Source: Marinobacter bohaiensis (GTDB taxonomy: Bacteria; Pseudomonadota; Gammaproteobacteria; Pseudomonadales; Oleiphilaceae). From it: DNA of 64,000 bases. The position numbers and the translations under genes were made by a program. Below are positions 39,570 through 47,783 of the stretch, in pieces. The DNA is taken from NCBI RefSeq assembly GCF_003258515.1, contig NZ_QGEH01000002.1, forward strand, positions 186,001 to 250,000. The letters are read 5' to 3'. The notes under the pieces were generated by a model. That model made no database searches. It was not told where the DNA came from and was given only the letters and a program-made list of their open reading frames with translations. Position 1 is the first letter of the stretch; every line of letters starts with the position of its first letter.

Positions 39570-40271
39570 ATGAAGCGCCACATCGTACTCGTCGAGGACG
39601 AGCCCGCCATCCGCGAGAATTACCGGGACGCCCTGGAGCGTCGCGGCTATCGGGTGTCCGTGTTCGCGGATCGCCCCAGTGCCCTGGAAGGCCTGCAGGG
39701 ACCGCTGCCGGACCTGGCCATCATCGACGTCGGCCTGGGCGAGGAAATCGAGGGCGGATTCGACCTGTGTCAGGCCCTGCGCCAGCGCTCGCCGGTGCTG
39801 CCGATCATTTTCCTCACGGCGCGTGACAGCGACGCCGACTCGGTGGCCGGCCTGCGCCTTGGCGCCGACGACTACGTCACCAAGGACATGAGCCTGGACC
39901 ACCTGTTCGCGCGCATCGCCGCCCTGCTGCGCCGCGCCGATGCCTGGGCCCAGACCAGCCGTCACAGCGACGAGATCCTGCAACGGGGACGCCTGAGCCT
40001 GAACGTGGACCGCATGACCGCCGCCTGGAACGACGGCGCCGTGGAGCTGACCGTCACCGAATTCTGGATGCTGCACTCGCTGGTCCAGCACCCCGGCCAC
40101 GTGCGCAACCGCACCCAGTTGATGGAAGCCGCCAACACGGTGTTGGACGACAACACCGTCACCTCCCACATCAAGCGCATCCGCCGCAAGTTCCAGCAGG
40201 TGGACCGCGAGTTCGACGCCATCCAGACCGCCTATGGCTTCGGCTACCGCTGGAACGCCCATGAAAGCTGA
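39570..40271 (+). CDS. Proteobacterial dedicated sortase system response regulator
   Basis: 233 residues of the OmpR family. The receiver has VEDEPA, acceptor Asp53 (AIIDVGLGEE) and DDYVTKDMS, where the usual KP is KD. The winged helix (~135-230) shows LTVTEFWMLHSLVQHPG and DDNTVTSHIKRIRRKF. The EEIEGG insertion after the Asp and the ENY(R/K)DAL stretch are features of the sortase-linked family. It is divergent from the target/sortase pair across 228 bp and is followed by its kinase, so it very likely regulates that operon. Confidence 0.9.
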   Translation: MKRHIVLVEDEPAIRENYRDALERRGYRVSVFADRPSALEGLQGPLPDLAIIDVGLGEEIEGGFDLCQALRQRSPVLPIIFLTARDSDADSVAGLRLGADDYVTKDMSLDHLFARIAALLRRADAWAQTSRHSDEILQRGRLSLNVDRMTAAWNDGAVELTVTEFWMLHSLVQHPGHVRNRTQLMEAANTVLDDNTVTSHIKRIRRKFQQVDREFDAIQTAYGFGYRWNAHES

Positions 40272-40292
40272 TCCGTTGACGGGAGCCCGCGG

Positions 40293-42326
40293 ATGCCGCG
40301 CCTGACCCTCAAGCGCCAGCTGCTGCTCGCCTGTCTGCTGATCCTGCTGATTCCCTGGGCGGGCCTGCAGTTTGTGCTGGAACTGGACGAGGCGCTGCGC
40401 GACCAGGCCCACGAGCAGTTGGCGCGCCAGGCCCAGCGCCTGGGTCGTTTGCTGCCCGCCCAACCGGCGCTTAGGGCGCTGCCCGGCCCCGGCCAGCGCG
40501 TGCTGTACGCCCAGGCGCTGGACCGCCCGCTTTACCTGGACGGCTACGGCGACGACTGGCCGAGCTGGGACGAGGACACGGATTCCGCCTACGATCATCC
40601 CGTCAGCCCGTCCGATCCGGTGCAATGGCGCGCCGGCACCAACGCCCAGTCCCTGTACCTGCTGGTCCGCGTGCGCCAGGCACCCGGGCGCTACTTCGAC
40701 CCGGGCCGGCCGGACCGGCCCCACGCCCACATCCGCCTGTTCCTGACTCTCGACGGCCAGGCGCTGACCCGGGAGATCCGCACCCCCGCGCCCGGCCCGG
40801 TGGTGGCCGCCGCCGGACCCGGCGAGCCGCGCGGGGCACGCGTCAACGGGGTCTGGCAGGCGACGTCCCAGGGCTACCAGGTGGAGTTGCAGATGCCCCG
40901 TCCCGACCTGGGAACCGCGGTTGGCTTCGAAATCTGGCACCCGCACCCGGACATGGCCGACGGCTACCGGGTCCTCGGCGACATGGGCCACGACGCCCAT
41001 CAGCGACTGCCGCGCCTGCTGTATCCGGACACGCCGCTGCAACAGGCCATCCAGCCGCTGCTGGCCACCGGCCAGCGCGCCCTGCTGCTCGACGACCACG
41101 GCTGGGTCATGGCGGACACCGCCGCGCCGCTGCCGGAAGACGAGACCGATTTCGACGCCCTCGGCCCCTGGCAGATCGTCGAACAGATCGCCCTCAACGG
41201 CCTGCGCGCCCTGCTGCGCCACTTCCAGCCGGACCCGGTACAGCTGCCGGAAGCCGCGCCCCGCTACCGGGCCGCGCAGTGGCCGGACAGCGGTCTGGTG
41301 CGCCACGGCGACAGCGAGTCGGCGCTGGTGCAGACGCTGACACTGGAAACGGCGCGGGGTCGACCGGTGACGCTGGTGCTGGAGCAGTCCCTGAAAGACA
41401 TCCTGGCGCTGTCGGGCGACGCCCTGGGCCGGGTGATTGTGCGCAGCGTGCTGTTCGTCGGACTGCTGGTGCTGATCCTGCTGGGCTACGCCAGCTGGCT
41501 GTCCTGGCGCATCACCCGGCTGCAGCGGGCGGTGGCCGCCACGGTGGACGCCGATGGCCGTCTGCTGCGGCGCATGCCGGACAACCACGCCGGCGATGAA
41601 CTGGGCGAGCTGTCGCGCCAGTTCGGTGTGCTGGTGGACAACCTGCACGGCTACACCGACTACCTGGAAAGCTTCGCAAGGCGCCTGTCCCACGAATTGA
41701 AGACGCCGGTGGCAGTGGTGCGCTCGTCGCTGGAGAACCTGCGCCACGACGTGCCGGCCGCCGCCGACTCCCCGTACATCGCCCGCGCCGGCCAGGCCAC
41801 CGACCGGCTCAGCCAGATCCTGCAGGGCATGAGCGAAGCCGCGCGGCTGGAGAAGAGTTTCGAGCAGGTGGAGCCGGAAGTGTTCGACCTGGCGGATGTC
41901 TGCCACCAGGCCACGGCGGCCTACCAGAGCCTGGATCCGGACCACGTCATCCGCTACGAGGGGCCGCAGTCCGGTTGCCGCGTGACCGGGTCACCGGAGC
42001 TGATCGTACAGTTGCTGGACAAGCTGGTGGACAACGCCCGGGATTTCACGCCGGACGGGGAACTCATCGAAGTGCGGCTGGAGGAGCACGGCCCGGACTG
42101 GCACCTGGAGGTGTTCAACGCCGGCCCGCCGCTGCCGGAGCACCTGACCAGCGAGATCTTCAGCCCCTTCGTGTCCCTGCGCGAGGGCCCCCAGGACGGC
42201 CACCTGGGTCAGGGTCTGCAGATCGTGCGGCTGATCACCGAACACCACCGGGGCCGGGTGCGGGCGCGCAACGTCGAAAACCCGGCAGGCGTGGTGTTCG
42301 ACGTGACCCTGCCGCGCAGCGTCTGA
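40293..42326 (+). CDS. Proteobacterial dedicated sortase system histidine kinase
   Basis: 677 residues. An N-terminal membrane helix (~8-28) and a second (~390-410) frame a very large ~360-residue periplasmic region. It contains a beta-sandwich-like part (LYLDGYGDDWPSWDED), typical of the kinases linked to this sortase. Then come a HAMP segment, the HisKA domain with His467 (RRLSHELKTPVAV), and HATPase boxes (KLVDNARDF, GQGLQIVRLI). It should sense an envelope signal, possibly a carbohydrate or the target protein, and phosphorylate the adjacent regulator. Start ATG at 40293 after GGGAG. Confidence 0.9.
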   Translation: MPRLTLKRQLLLACLLILLIPWAGLQFVLELDEALRDQAHEQLARQAQRLGRLLPAQPALRALPGPGQRVLYAQALDRPLYLDGYGDDWPSWDEDTDSAYDHPVSPSDPVQWRAGTNAQSLYLLVRVRQAPGRYFDPGRPDRPHAHIRLFLTLDGQALTREIRTPAPGPVVAAAGPGEPRGARVNGVWQATSQGYQVELQMPRPDLGTAVGFEIWHPHPDMADGYRVLGDMGHDAHQRLPRLLYPDTPLQQAIQPLLATGQRALLLDDHGWVMADTAAPLPEDETDFDALGPWQIVEQIALNGLRALLRHFQPDPVQLPEAAPRYRAAQWPDSGLVRHGDSESALVQTLTLETARGRPVTLVLEQSLKDILALSGDALGRVIVRSVLFVGLLVLILLGYASWLSWRITRLQRAVAATVDADGRLLRRMPDNHAGDELGELSRQFGVLVDNLHGYTDYLESFARRLSHELKTPVAVVRSSLENLRHDVPAAADSPYIARAGQATDRLSQILQGMSEAARLEKSFEQVEPEVFDLADVCHQATAAYQSLDPDHVIRYEGPQSGCRVTGSPELIVQLLDKLVDNARDFTPDGELIEVRLEEHGPDWHLEVFNAGPPLPEHLTSEIFSPFVSLREGPQDGHLGQGLQIVRLITEHHRGRVRARNVENPAGVVFDVTLPRSV

Positions 42327-42327
42327 G

Positions 42328-42954
42328 TTAGGCGGCGCCGCGACGGAAGCTGGCCAGGACTGCGGCGGCCGCGACGAACAGGCCGCCGAAGACACGGTTC
42401 ATCACCTTCTGCTGGGACGGCCGGCGCATGAAGCGCAGCAGGTGGCTGGCCAGGGTGGCGTAGCCCACCATCACCAGGATATCCACGACGATCAGGGTCG
42501 CGCCCATGATCAGGAACTGCAGCGCGTGGGCCTCGCCCGGCACGACAAACTGGGGGAACAGGGCGATCAGGAACACCGTGGCCTTGGGGTTGGTGATATT
42601 GACCAGCGTCGCCTGCCAGAAACGCTGCCCGGCCGGCGGCACGTTGTCGTCACCAGCGGTGACCGGAATCGCCGGCTCCCGCCACTTCTGAATGCCCAGC
42701 CACACCAGGTAGGCCACGCCTACCCATTTCAGGACCAGGAACGCCCAGGTGGAGGACGCCAGCACGGCGCCCAGCCCCACGCCCACCAGCAGGATCTGGA
42801 TGCCATAGCCCAGTTGCAGCCCCAGGATAGCCGGCAGCGACTGACGCACGCCGAAGCGCACGCCATTGCTCATGGTGTTCACGGCACCGGCGCCGGGGGA
42901 CACGCTGATCAGGACGGAGGCGATGAAGAAGGCAAGCCAGAGGTTGGCGCTCAT
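42328..42954 (-). CDS. LysE/RhtB family amino-acid exporter
   Basis: 208 residues with about six membrane helices. The RhtB signature is present at the N-terminus (SVSPGAGAVNTMSNGVRFG, the PGP-like start of the family), as is the VNITNPKATVFLIALFPQF segment. These proteins export homoserine, threonine, leucine or other amino acids, and the substrate here is unknown. The stop is one base from that of the convergent sortase-system kinase, and nothing links the two functionally. Confidence 0.88.
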   Translation of the reverse strand: MSANLWLAFFIASVLISVSPGAGAVNTMSNGVRFGVRQSLPAILGLQLGYGIQILLVGVGLGAVLASSTWAFLVLKWVGVAYLVWLGIQKWREPAIPVTAGDDNVPPAGQRFWQATLVNITNPKATVFLIALFPQFVVPGEAHALQFLIMGATLIVVDILVMVGYATLASHLLRFMRRPSQQKVMNRVFGGLFVAAAAVLASFRRGAA

Positions 42955-43095
42955 GGGGCAATCCTGCGGAAATGGAACGAACGGTAAACGGCCAGTTTGC
43001 CCGGAGCACGCCGCCCCGGCAAGATCTGTCGCTTTTTGCTAGCCTGTGCCTTCCCACTCGCTGTAACGCCCACGGACTGGGCAGGAGAACGCAGG

Positions 43096-43539
43096 ATGCG
43101 ACGCACACTGATCGCGCTCGTGCTGGGCACGGGCGTCTGTTCACCAGTGGCGGCGGAGATCTACCGCTGCCAGAACGACGCCGGCCAGGTGGTCTTCTCC
43201 GACGCCGCCTGTGCCGACAACGCGCAAACCATTGAGGTGCACCCGGTCACCACCGGCGGCCGGCTCGATACCGGCACCGACGTGGAAACCTGGCAGCCGG
43301 AACCCGCCAGCCAGCGGTCAGGCCGCGATGACGGCTGCGACCAGGGTTATATCCAGTCCACCCGTTTACGCACCCTGCGCGCGCGCCGCCAGGTTTCGAC
43401 CGGCATGAGCGCCGAGCAGGTGCGCTATATCCTCGGCGACCCGGACCGTCGCGACGGCCATTGGTGGATCTACACCCACCGCGGCGAGGAAACCGGACGC
43501 TACCGGATGAAAGACGGCTGTCTGGCCAGTTGGCGCTGA
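43096..43539 (+). CDS. DUF4124-containing secreted protein
   Basis: 147 residues. A short signal peptide (LIALVLGTGVCSPVAA) is followed by a DUF4124 domain (EIYRCQNDAGQVVFSDAACADNA), a small Cys-paired beta structure common in secreted gammaproteobacterial proteins. The C-terminal ~50 residues (GMSAEQVRYILGDPDRR...HWWIYTH) look like a SmpA/BamE-type fold. This combination of modules suggests an envelope role, but the function is not known. The ATG at 43096 has AGGAG eight bases upstream; the longer frame is not needed. Confidence 0.82.
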   Translation: MRRTLIALVLGTGVCSPVAAEIYRCQNDAGQVVFSDAACADNAQTIEVHPVTTGGRLDTGTDVETWQPEPASQRSGRDDGCDQGYIQSTRLRTLRARRQVSTGMSAEQVRYILGDPDRRDGHWWIYTHRGEETGRYRMKDGCLASWR

Positions 43540-43567
43540 CACCCCGACGGTGCCAGCGCCGACGTCA

Positions 43568-44158
43568 TCAGCCGCGACGGAGGCGGCGCACGCCCAGGCC
43601 CAGCAGCCCCAGCCCCAGCAGGGCCACGGAAGCCGGCTCGGGCACTGACGCGGTGGGGTCATCCGGGTTGGAGGCGTCATCCACGCCGTCCAGCCAGACG
43701 CTCCAGTAGGAGCCCTTGCCGGTACCGTTGGCGGGCTGGTCCCAGTCCGCCAGGGTGACCGGCACCTGACCGTCGAAGGCAAAACCCTCGTCCAGGGTGT
43801 CCCCGACGACGAAGTTGTCGTAGGTGGCCACGGTGAAGATATAGTCGCCGGCGGCCAGACTGCTCAGGGTAAACCCGGAGTCGAAACGGGACTGGGTGCC
43901 CGGGTTCACGCCGTCGTTGTCATCGTTCTCGTCGATCAACATGCCATCGCCGGTCCACAGGGCGGTGATGGGGTCGAAGTTGGCGCCGGACAGGAACGAG
44001 TCGGTCCAGACCCGTACGTCGGTGGCGTCCTCCTCCAGGGAGAAACCAATCTGCACCACGTCGTTGTGGTACTCGATATCGCCGGTGAAATTGAAAAGCG
44101 CGGCCTGGCTGCTGGCCGCCATCAGGCATCCTGCAAGGATCGCAATTCCCTGTTTCAT
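43568..44158 (-). CDS. PEP-CTERM sorting domain protein (DVUA0089-like)
   Basis: 196 residues. A signal peptide (AILAGCLMAASSQA) precedes a beta-rich extracellular domain with many Asp residues (DENDDNDGVNPG) and the FTGDIEYHNDVVQIGF start typical of DVUA0089-type proteins. At the C-terminus VPEP (172-175) is followed by a Leu/Gly helix and the basic tail RRLRRG, the complete PEP-CTERM signal cut by exosortase. No exosortase is in this window, so it must lie elsewhere. AAGGAG lies five bases before the ATG. It is probably exported with exopolysaccharide or placed on the surface. Confidence 0.92.
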   Translation of the reverse strand: MKQGIAILAGCLMAASSQAALFNFTGDIEYHNDVVQIGFSLEEDATDVRVWTDSFLSGANFDPITALWTGDGMLIDENDDNDGVNPGTQSRFDSGFTLSSLAAGDYIFTVATYDNFVVGDTLDEGFAFDGQVPVTLADWDQPANGTGKGSYWSVWLDGVDDASNPDDPTASVPEPASVALLGLGLLGLGVRRLRRG

Positions 44159-44364
44159 AAAAGCTCCTTGTTGTCGGGGGTTACGACAGTTTGTTATTCA
44201 CCTCCGTTGTTGGCAGGCTTTCGCCTGTGAGCAAGATGCGCTCCAGTCCCCGGATTAACCGCCTGTTTCAACCATTTCGCACCCAGCCACCGCCCCACCA
44301 GCGCGAAAGTGAACGCGGTATGTAAAATTCATCGACGCACTAACCCATTGAATTAAAATAAAAA

Positions 44365-44380
44365 TGTGACGCCAGTCACA
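44365..44380. promoter_or_regulatory. Perfect CRP/Vfr-type binding site
   Basis: TGTGA-CGCCAG-TCACA matches the CRP consensus in all ten core positions and is preceded by an A-rich tract. It lies in the 354-bp gap (44159-44512) between the divergent PEP-CTERM and DUF3422 genes, 148 bp before the latter. The gap otherwise holds no gene. Which gene it controls is not decided by position. Confidence 0.65.
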
Positions 44381-44512
44381 GCCCGCCCGAGCCCGCCGAA
44401 ACCGGGGACCAGACGCCACCCTGGTCGTACGTCGATGGTCCCCTTGGCCGGCGCCAGCGGTTACCGTATCGTTCCGACAGCACCCTGTTTCATCCGACCC
44501 AAGGACACCGGC

Positions 44513-45820
44513 GTGAACCCCTCACTGGCCACACTCGACCTGCACCCGCTGCGCGGGGATCTCTATAACGAACTGCACTCGCGCCCGTTCCAGGTGCTGC
44601 CCTGTCCGGCACGGGTCACCCAGATTGCGGTGCTGACCACCCCCAACCAGCGCCGGGACCAGTTCCGCCACCTCCAGCACCTGCATCACCTGATGGGCTT
44701 CGAGGCGCCGGTGAAGGAAGTGAGCTGTTACGAGAAAGACTTCGGCACCCTGCGCATTCGTCGCGAGGTGCATATGGAGTTCACCACCTACACCTTCGTC
44801 AACCTGGCGAACGACGCCAGCGACCCGTTCGAGGCCACCGGCATCAGCCCGTTGCCGGAAGGCTGGCTGGAGCAGCTGGCCGGGCAGGTGGTGGCGGCCT
44901 TCCATGTGGACGTGCAGGCGGTGGATCATGGCCCGGACCAGGACCTGCCGTTCGTGCGGCCCTGGTTCGAGGACCTGCGCCTGGTGGGCAGCAGCCCGCA
45001 GGAAGGCGCGGCGCGGATCTGGGGCAGCTTCCGCCTGCACAGCGATGGCTTCGGCCGCTTCATGATCCTCAACCGCAGCCTGTCGGACAGTCAGCTGGGC
45101 CGCCTGACCCAGCGGGTCATGGAGATCGAGATCTACCGGCTGATGGCGCAGCTGGCGTTGCCGCTGGCGCGGGACATTGCGCCGCGGCTGGCGCACATGG
45201 ACGAGGAACTGGTGGACATCACCCGTTCCCTGGCGGACAACCACGCCATCGACGAACCGGCCATCCTGGCGCGGCTGACCACCATGGCGGCGCGCATCGA
45301 ATCCTTCCGTGCCCAGTCCACCTTCCGCTTCTCGGCCACCCGCGCCTATCACCAGCTGGTGCTGGCCCGACTACAGGCCCTGCGGGAGGACGAGCTGAGT
45401 GGCCACCTGACCTTCACCGAGTTCATGACCCGGCGCCTGACGCCGGCGGTGGAAACCTGCGAATCGGTCAGCGAGCGGCTGGAGGACCTGTCCAGACGGG
45501 TGGACCGGGCCTCGGACATGATGCGCACCCGGGTGGAGCTGGCGATCCAGAGCCAGAACCAGGAGCTGCTCAGTTCCATGGACCGGCGCTCGAAAATCCA
45601 GCTGATGATGCAGCACACGGTGGAAGGCCTGTCGGTGGTGGCGATCAGCTATTACCTGGTGGGCCTGCTCAAGCTGGCCCTGGACTCCGCCCACGACTAC
45701 GGCCTGCACTTCGACAAGTCACTGGTGCTGGGCGCGGCGATTCCGCTGGTGCTGCTGGCGGTGTTCCTGAGCGTGCGGCGCATCCACGGGCGCTTCCTGA
45801 AGATGGCGCGCCGGCAGTAA
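44513..45820 (+). CDS. DUF3422 family membrane protein
   Basis: 435 residues. A long soluble N-terminal region (~1-340) begins with HPLRGDLYNELHSRPF, the hallmark of DUF3422, and ends in a coiled-coil stretch (TCESVSERLEDLSRRVDRASDMMRTRVE). Two C-terminal membrane helices (~370-390 and ~400-425) follow. The function of the family is unknown; a membrane-tethered sensor or structural role is conceivable. The start is GTG 44513 with AAGGA seven bases upstream, giving the family's usual length; the longer frame is not needed. A perfect CRP-type site lies upstream. Confidence 0.88.
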   Translation: MNPSLATLDLHPLRGDLYNELHSRPFQVLPCPARVTQIAVLTTPNQRRDQFRHLQHLHHLMGFEAPVKEVSCYEKDFGTLRIRREVHMEFTTYTFVNLANDASDPFEATGISPLPEGWLEQLAGQVVAAFHVDVQAVDHGPDQDLPFVRPWFEDLRLVGSSPQEGAARIWGSFRLHSDGFGRFMILNRSLSDSQLGRLTQRVMEIEIYRLMAQLALPLARDIAPRLAHMDEELVDITRSLADNHAIDEPAILARLTTMAARIESFRAQSTFRFSATRAYHQLVLARLQALREDELSGHLTFTEFMTRRLTPAVETCESVSERLEDLSRRVDRASDMMRTRVELAIQSQNQELLSSMDRRSKIQLMMQHTVEGLSVVAISYYLVGLLKLALDSAHDYGLHFDKSLVLGAAIPLVLLAVFLSVRRIHGRFLKMARRQ

Positions 45821-45844
45821 TCGGGGCTCGCCCGGCGACGGCGC

Positions 45845-47149
45845 TCAGGCCGGATCGACCGCCGCCTCGGCCTGGCCCTTCGTGGAGGGCACCGTCAGCA
45901 TCAGCAGGAAACCCACCAGCAGGAACACCAGGATGGTGGCCATACCCCAGCGCTGGCTGCCGGTCAGACCGGTCACCAGCCCCACCAGCAACGGGCCGGC
46001 GAAGGCGGTCGCCTTGCCGGAGAAGGCGAACAGGCCGAACATCTGGGTCTGCAGGTGCTCCGGCGCGGCGCGGGCCAGGTGGGAGCGGCTGGCCGACTGC
46101 AGCGGGCCGACGAAGATGCCCAGGATCATGCCCCAGACCCAGAAGCCGGTGACGCTCTCCACCAGCAGGATCGCCAGGGCACTGGCCCCCAGCCCCACCA
46201 GCGACAGCAACACGGTGTTGCGCCCGCCGATGGTGTCGTCCACCCAGGCGAAGCCCACCGCCCCCAGGCCGGCGGTGACGTTCAGGGCAATGGCGAACAT
46301 CAGCACCTGGGTCTGGTCCATGCCGAAGGTGCCGGCGGCGTACACACCGCCAAACGTGAACACCGTGGCCAGGCCGTCTGTGTAGAGCATGCGCGCGATC
46401 AGAAAGCGCAGGATATGACGGTAGCGACGCACGTGGGCGATGGAATCGGCGATCTGCGCCAGCCCGGCCCGCACCGCCTGACGCGCGGGCAGGCCGGTGG
46501 GCGGGCGGTCCGGCGTCAGGAAGAAAATCGGCAGGGAAAACACCAGATACCACACCGCCACCAGCAGGAAGCTGGCGCGCACATGCTCCGCCTGGGCCGT
46601 GTCCAGGCCCAGCCAGGCACCTTCCGACTGGATAAAGGCAAACAGCACCACCACCAGACTGAGCACGCCGCCCGCGTAGCCCAGGCCCCAACCCCAGCCG
46701 GACCAGCGCCCCACGTGATCGGGCTCGGCCAGCTCCGGCAACATGGCGTTATAGAAAATGAAGGCGAATTCCGCACCCAGGATGCCCAGCCCCACCCAGA
46801 AGGCCGCCTCCCAGAACTGGTCGGTTTGCGGCGTGATGAACCAGAGCATCCCGGTCGCCGTCACGCACACCAGGGTGAAGGTAATCAGCCAGGGCTTGAG
46901 GCGTCCGGACTGGTCGGCAATGGCACCCAGGATCGGCGCCAGGATGGCGATGGCTATCCCGCTGATACCGACGATCTGGCCCCAGGCTTCCGTTCCGGCG
47001 ACGTCGTCCTGCACCACCGACTGGCTGAAATAACGGGCGAAGACAAAGGTGAGGATGATGGTAAAGAAGGCACTGTTGGCCCAGTCGTAAAAGGCCCAGG
47101 CCCACAGGGCCCGGTTTCGGCCGTGACTCGGCTGACTGACGGCTGGCAT
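45845..47149 (-). CDS. MFS transporter, UMF1 family
   Basis: 434 residues with about twelve membrane helices. The N-terminal WAFYDWANSAFFTIILTFVF is the mark of the UMF1 (Atg22-like) family, as is IADQSGRLKPWL. Members are related to fungal vacuolar amino-acid effluxers. The bacterial substrates are unknown. It is a single gene, convergent with DUF3422, with divergent DUF4332 upstream. Confidence 0.9.
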   Translation of the reverse strand: MPAVSQPSHGRNRALWAWAFYDWANSAFFTIILTFVFARYFSQSVVQDDVAGTEAWGQIVGISGIAIAILAPILGAIADQSGRLKPWLITFTLVCVTATGMLWFITPQTDQFWEAAFWVGLGILGAEFAFIFYNAMLPELAEPDHVGRWSGWGWGLGYAGGVLSLVVVLFAFIQSEGAWLGLDTAQAEHVRASFLLVAVWYLVFSLPIFFLTPDRPPTGLPARQAVRAGLAQIADSIAHVRRYRHILRFLIARMLYTDGLATVFTFGGVYAAGTFGMDQTQVLMFAIALNVTAGLGAVGFAWVDDTIGGRNTVLLSLVGLGASALAILLVESVTGFWVWGMILGIFVGPLQSASRSHLARAAPEHLQTQMFGLFAFSGKATAFAGPLLVGLVTGLTGSQRWGMATILVFLLVGFLLMLTVPSTKGQAEAAVDPA

Positions 47150-47378
47150 CGCAACTCCCTGGCGGTGCGGTCTTGGAGAATAGCCTGTCGGAGACTAGCA
47201 CCACCGCCCGATCGCGACCAGTGACCATCCGGTTAATGCCGGCAGCGGACTGGCCGTTTGCCACCGGTCCGCTAAATTTATTCTTGCGGTGGTAGGCCGG
47301 CTCCGCACGGCTTCGCAAACCCGGTTGTTTCCCGTAATCGGCAGCGTAACGTCTGCCAATGGCATCAGGAGACCTGCC

Positions 47379-47783
47379 ATGACCAAACTGGCCGACATCG
47401 AAGGCATCGGCGCCCACTACGCCGAGAAACTGACCGCCGTGGGCATCGACTCCCAGCAAGGCCTGCTAAAGCAGTGCGGCGACCGCAAAAGCCGCCAGGA
47501 CGCGGCGGCCCGCACCGGCATCAGCGAGAAGCTCATCCTCAAGTGGGTCAATCGCGCGGACCTGGCGCGCATCAAGGGGATCAGCACCCAGTACGCCGAC
47601 CTGCTGGAAGTCGCCGGCGTGGACAGCGTGCCCGAGCTGGGCCAACGTAAGCCGGACAACCTGCTGGCCCGCATGCAGGATGTAAACGACGAGCGCCAGC
47701 TGGTGCGCCAGGTGCCCTCATTGTCGCAGGTGGAGGATTGGGTCACCCAGGCCAAGGTGCTGCCCAAGGCGGTGCATCACTGA
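47379..47783 (+). CDS. DUF4332 helix-hairpin-helix protein
   Basis: 134 residues. Two helix-hairpin-helix-like modules (DIEGIGAHYAEKLTAVGI and RIKGISTQYADLLEVAGV) form a DUF4332 domain, related to DNA-binding or strand-processing folds; function is not established. The C-terminus (PSLSQVEDWVTQAKVLPK) is the usual end of the family. The ATG at 47379 follows AGGAG by seven bases. Its last seven bases overlap the 3' end of the convergent beta-helix gene. Confidence 0.9.
   Translation: MTKLADIEGIGAHYAEKLTAVGIDSQQGLLKQCGDRKSRQDAAARTGISEKLILKWVNRADLARIKGISTQYADLLEVAGVDSVPELGQRKPDNLLARMQDVNDERQLVRQVPSLSQVEDWVTQAKVLPKAVHH

Noticed and set aside
39435-41945. 836-codon minus-strand frame opposite the sortase-system regulator and kinase
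   Set aside because: Antisense to two genes with complete motifs; no recognisable domain.
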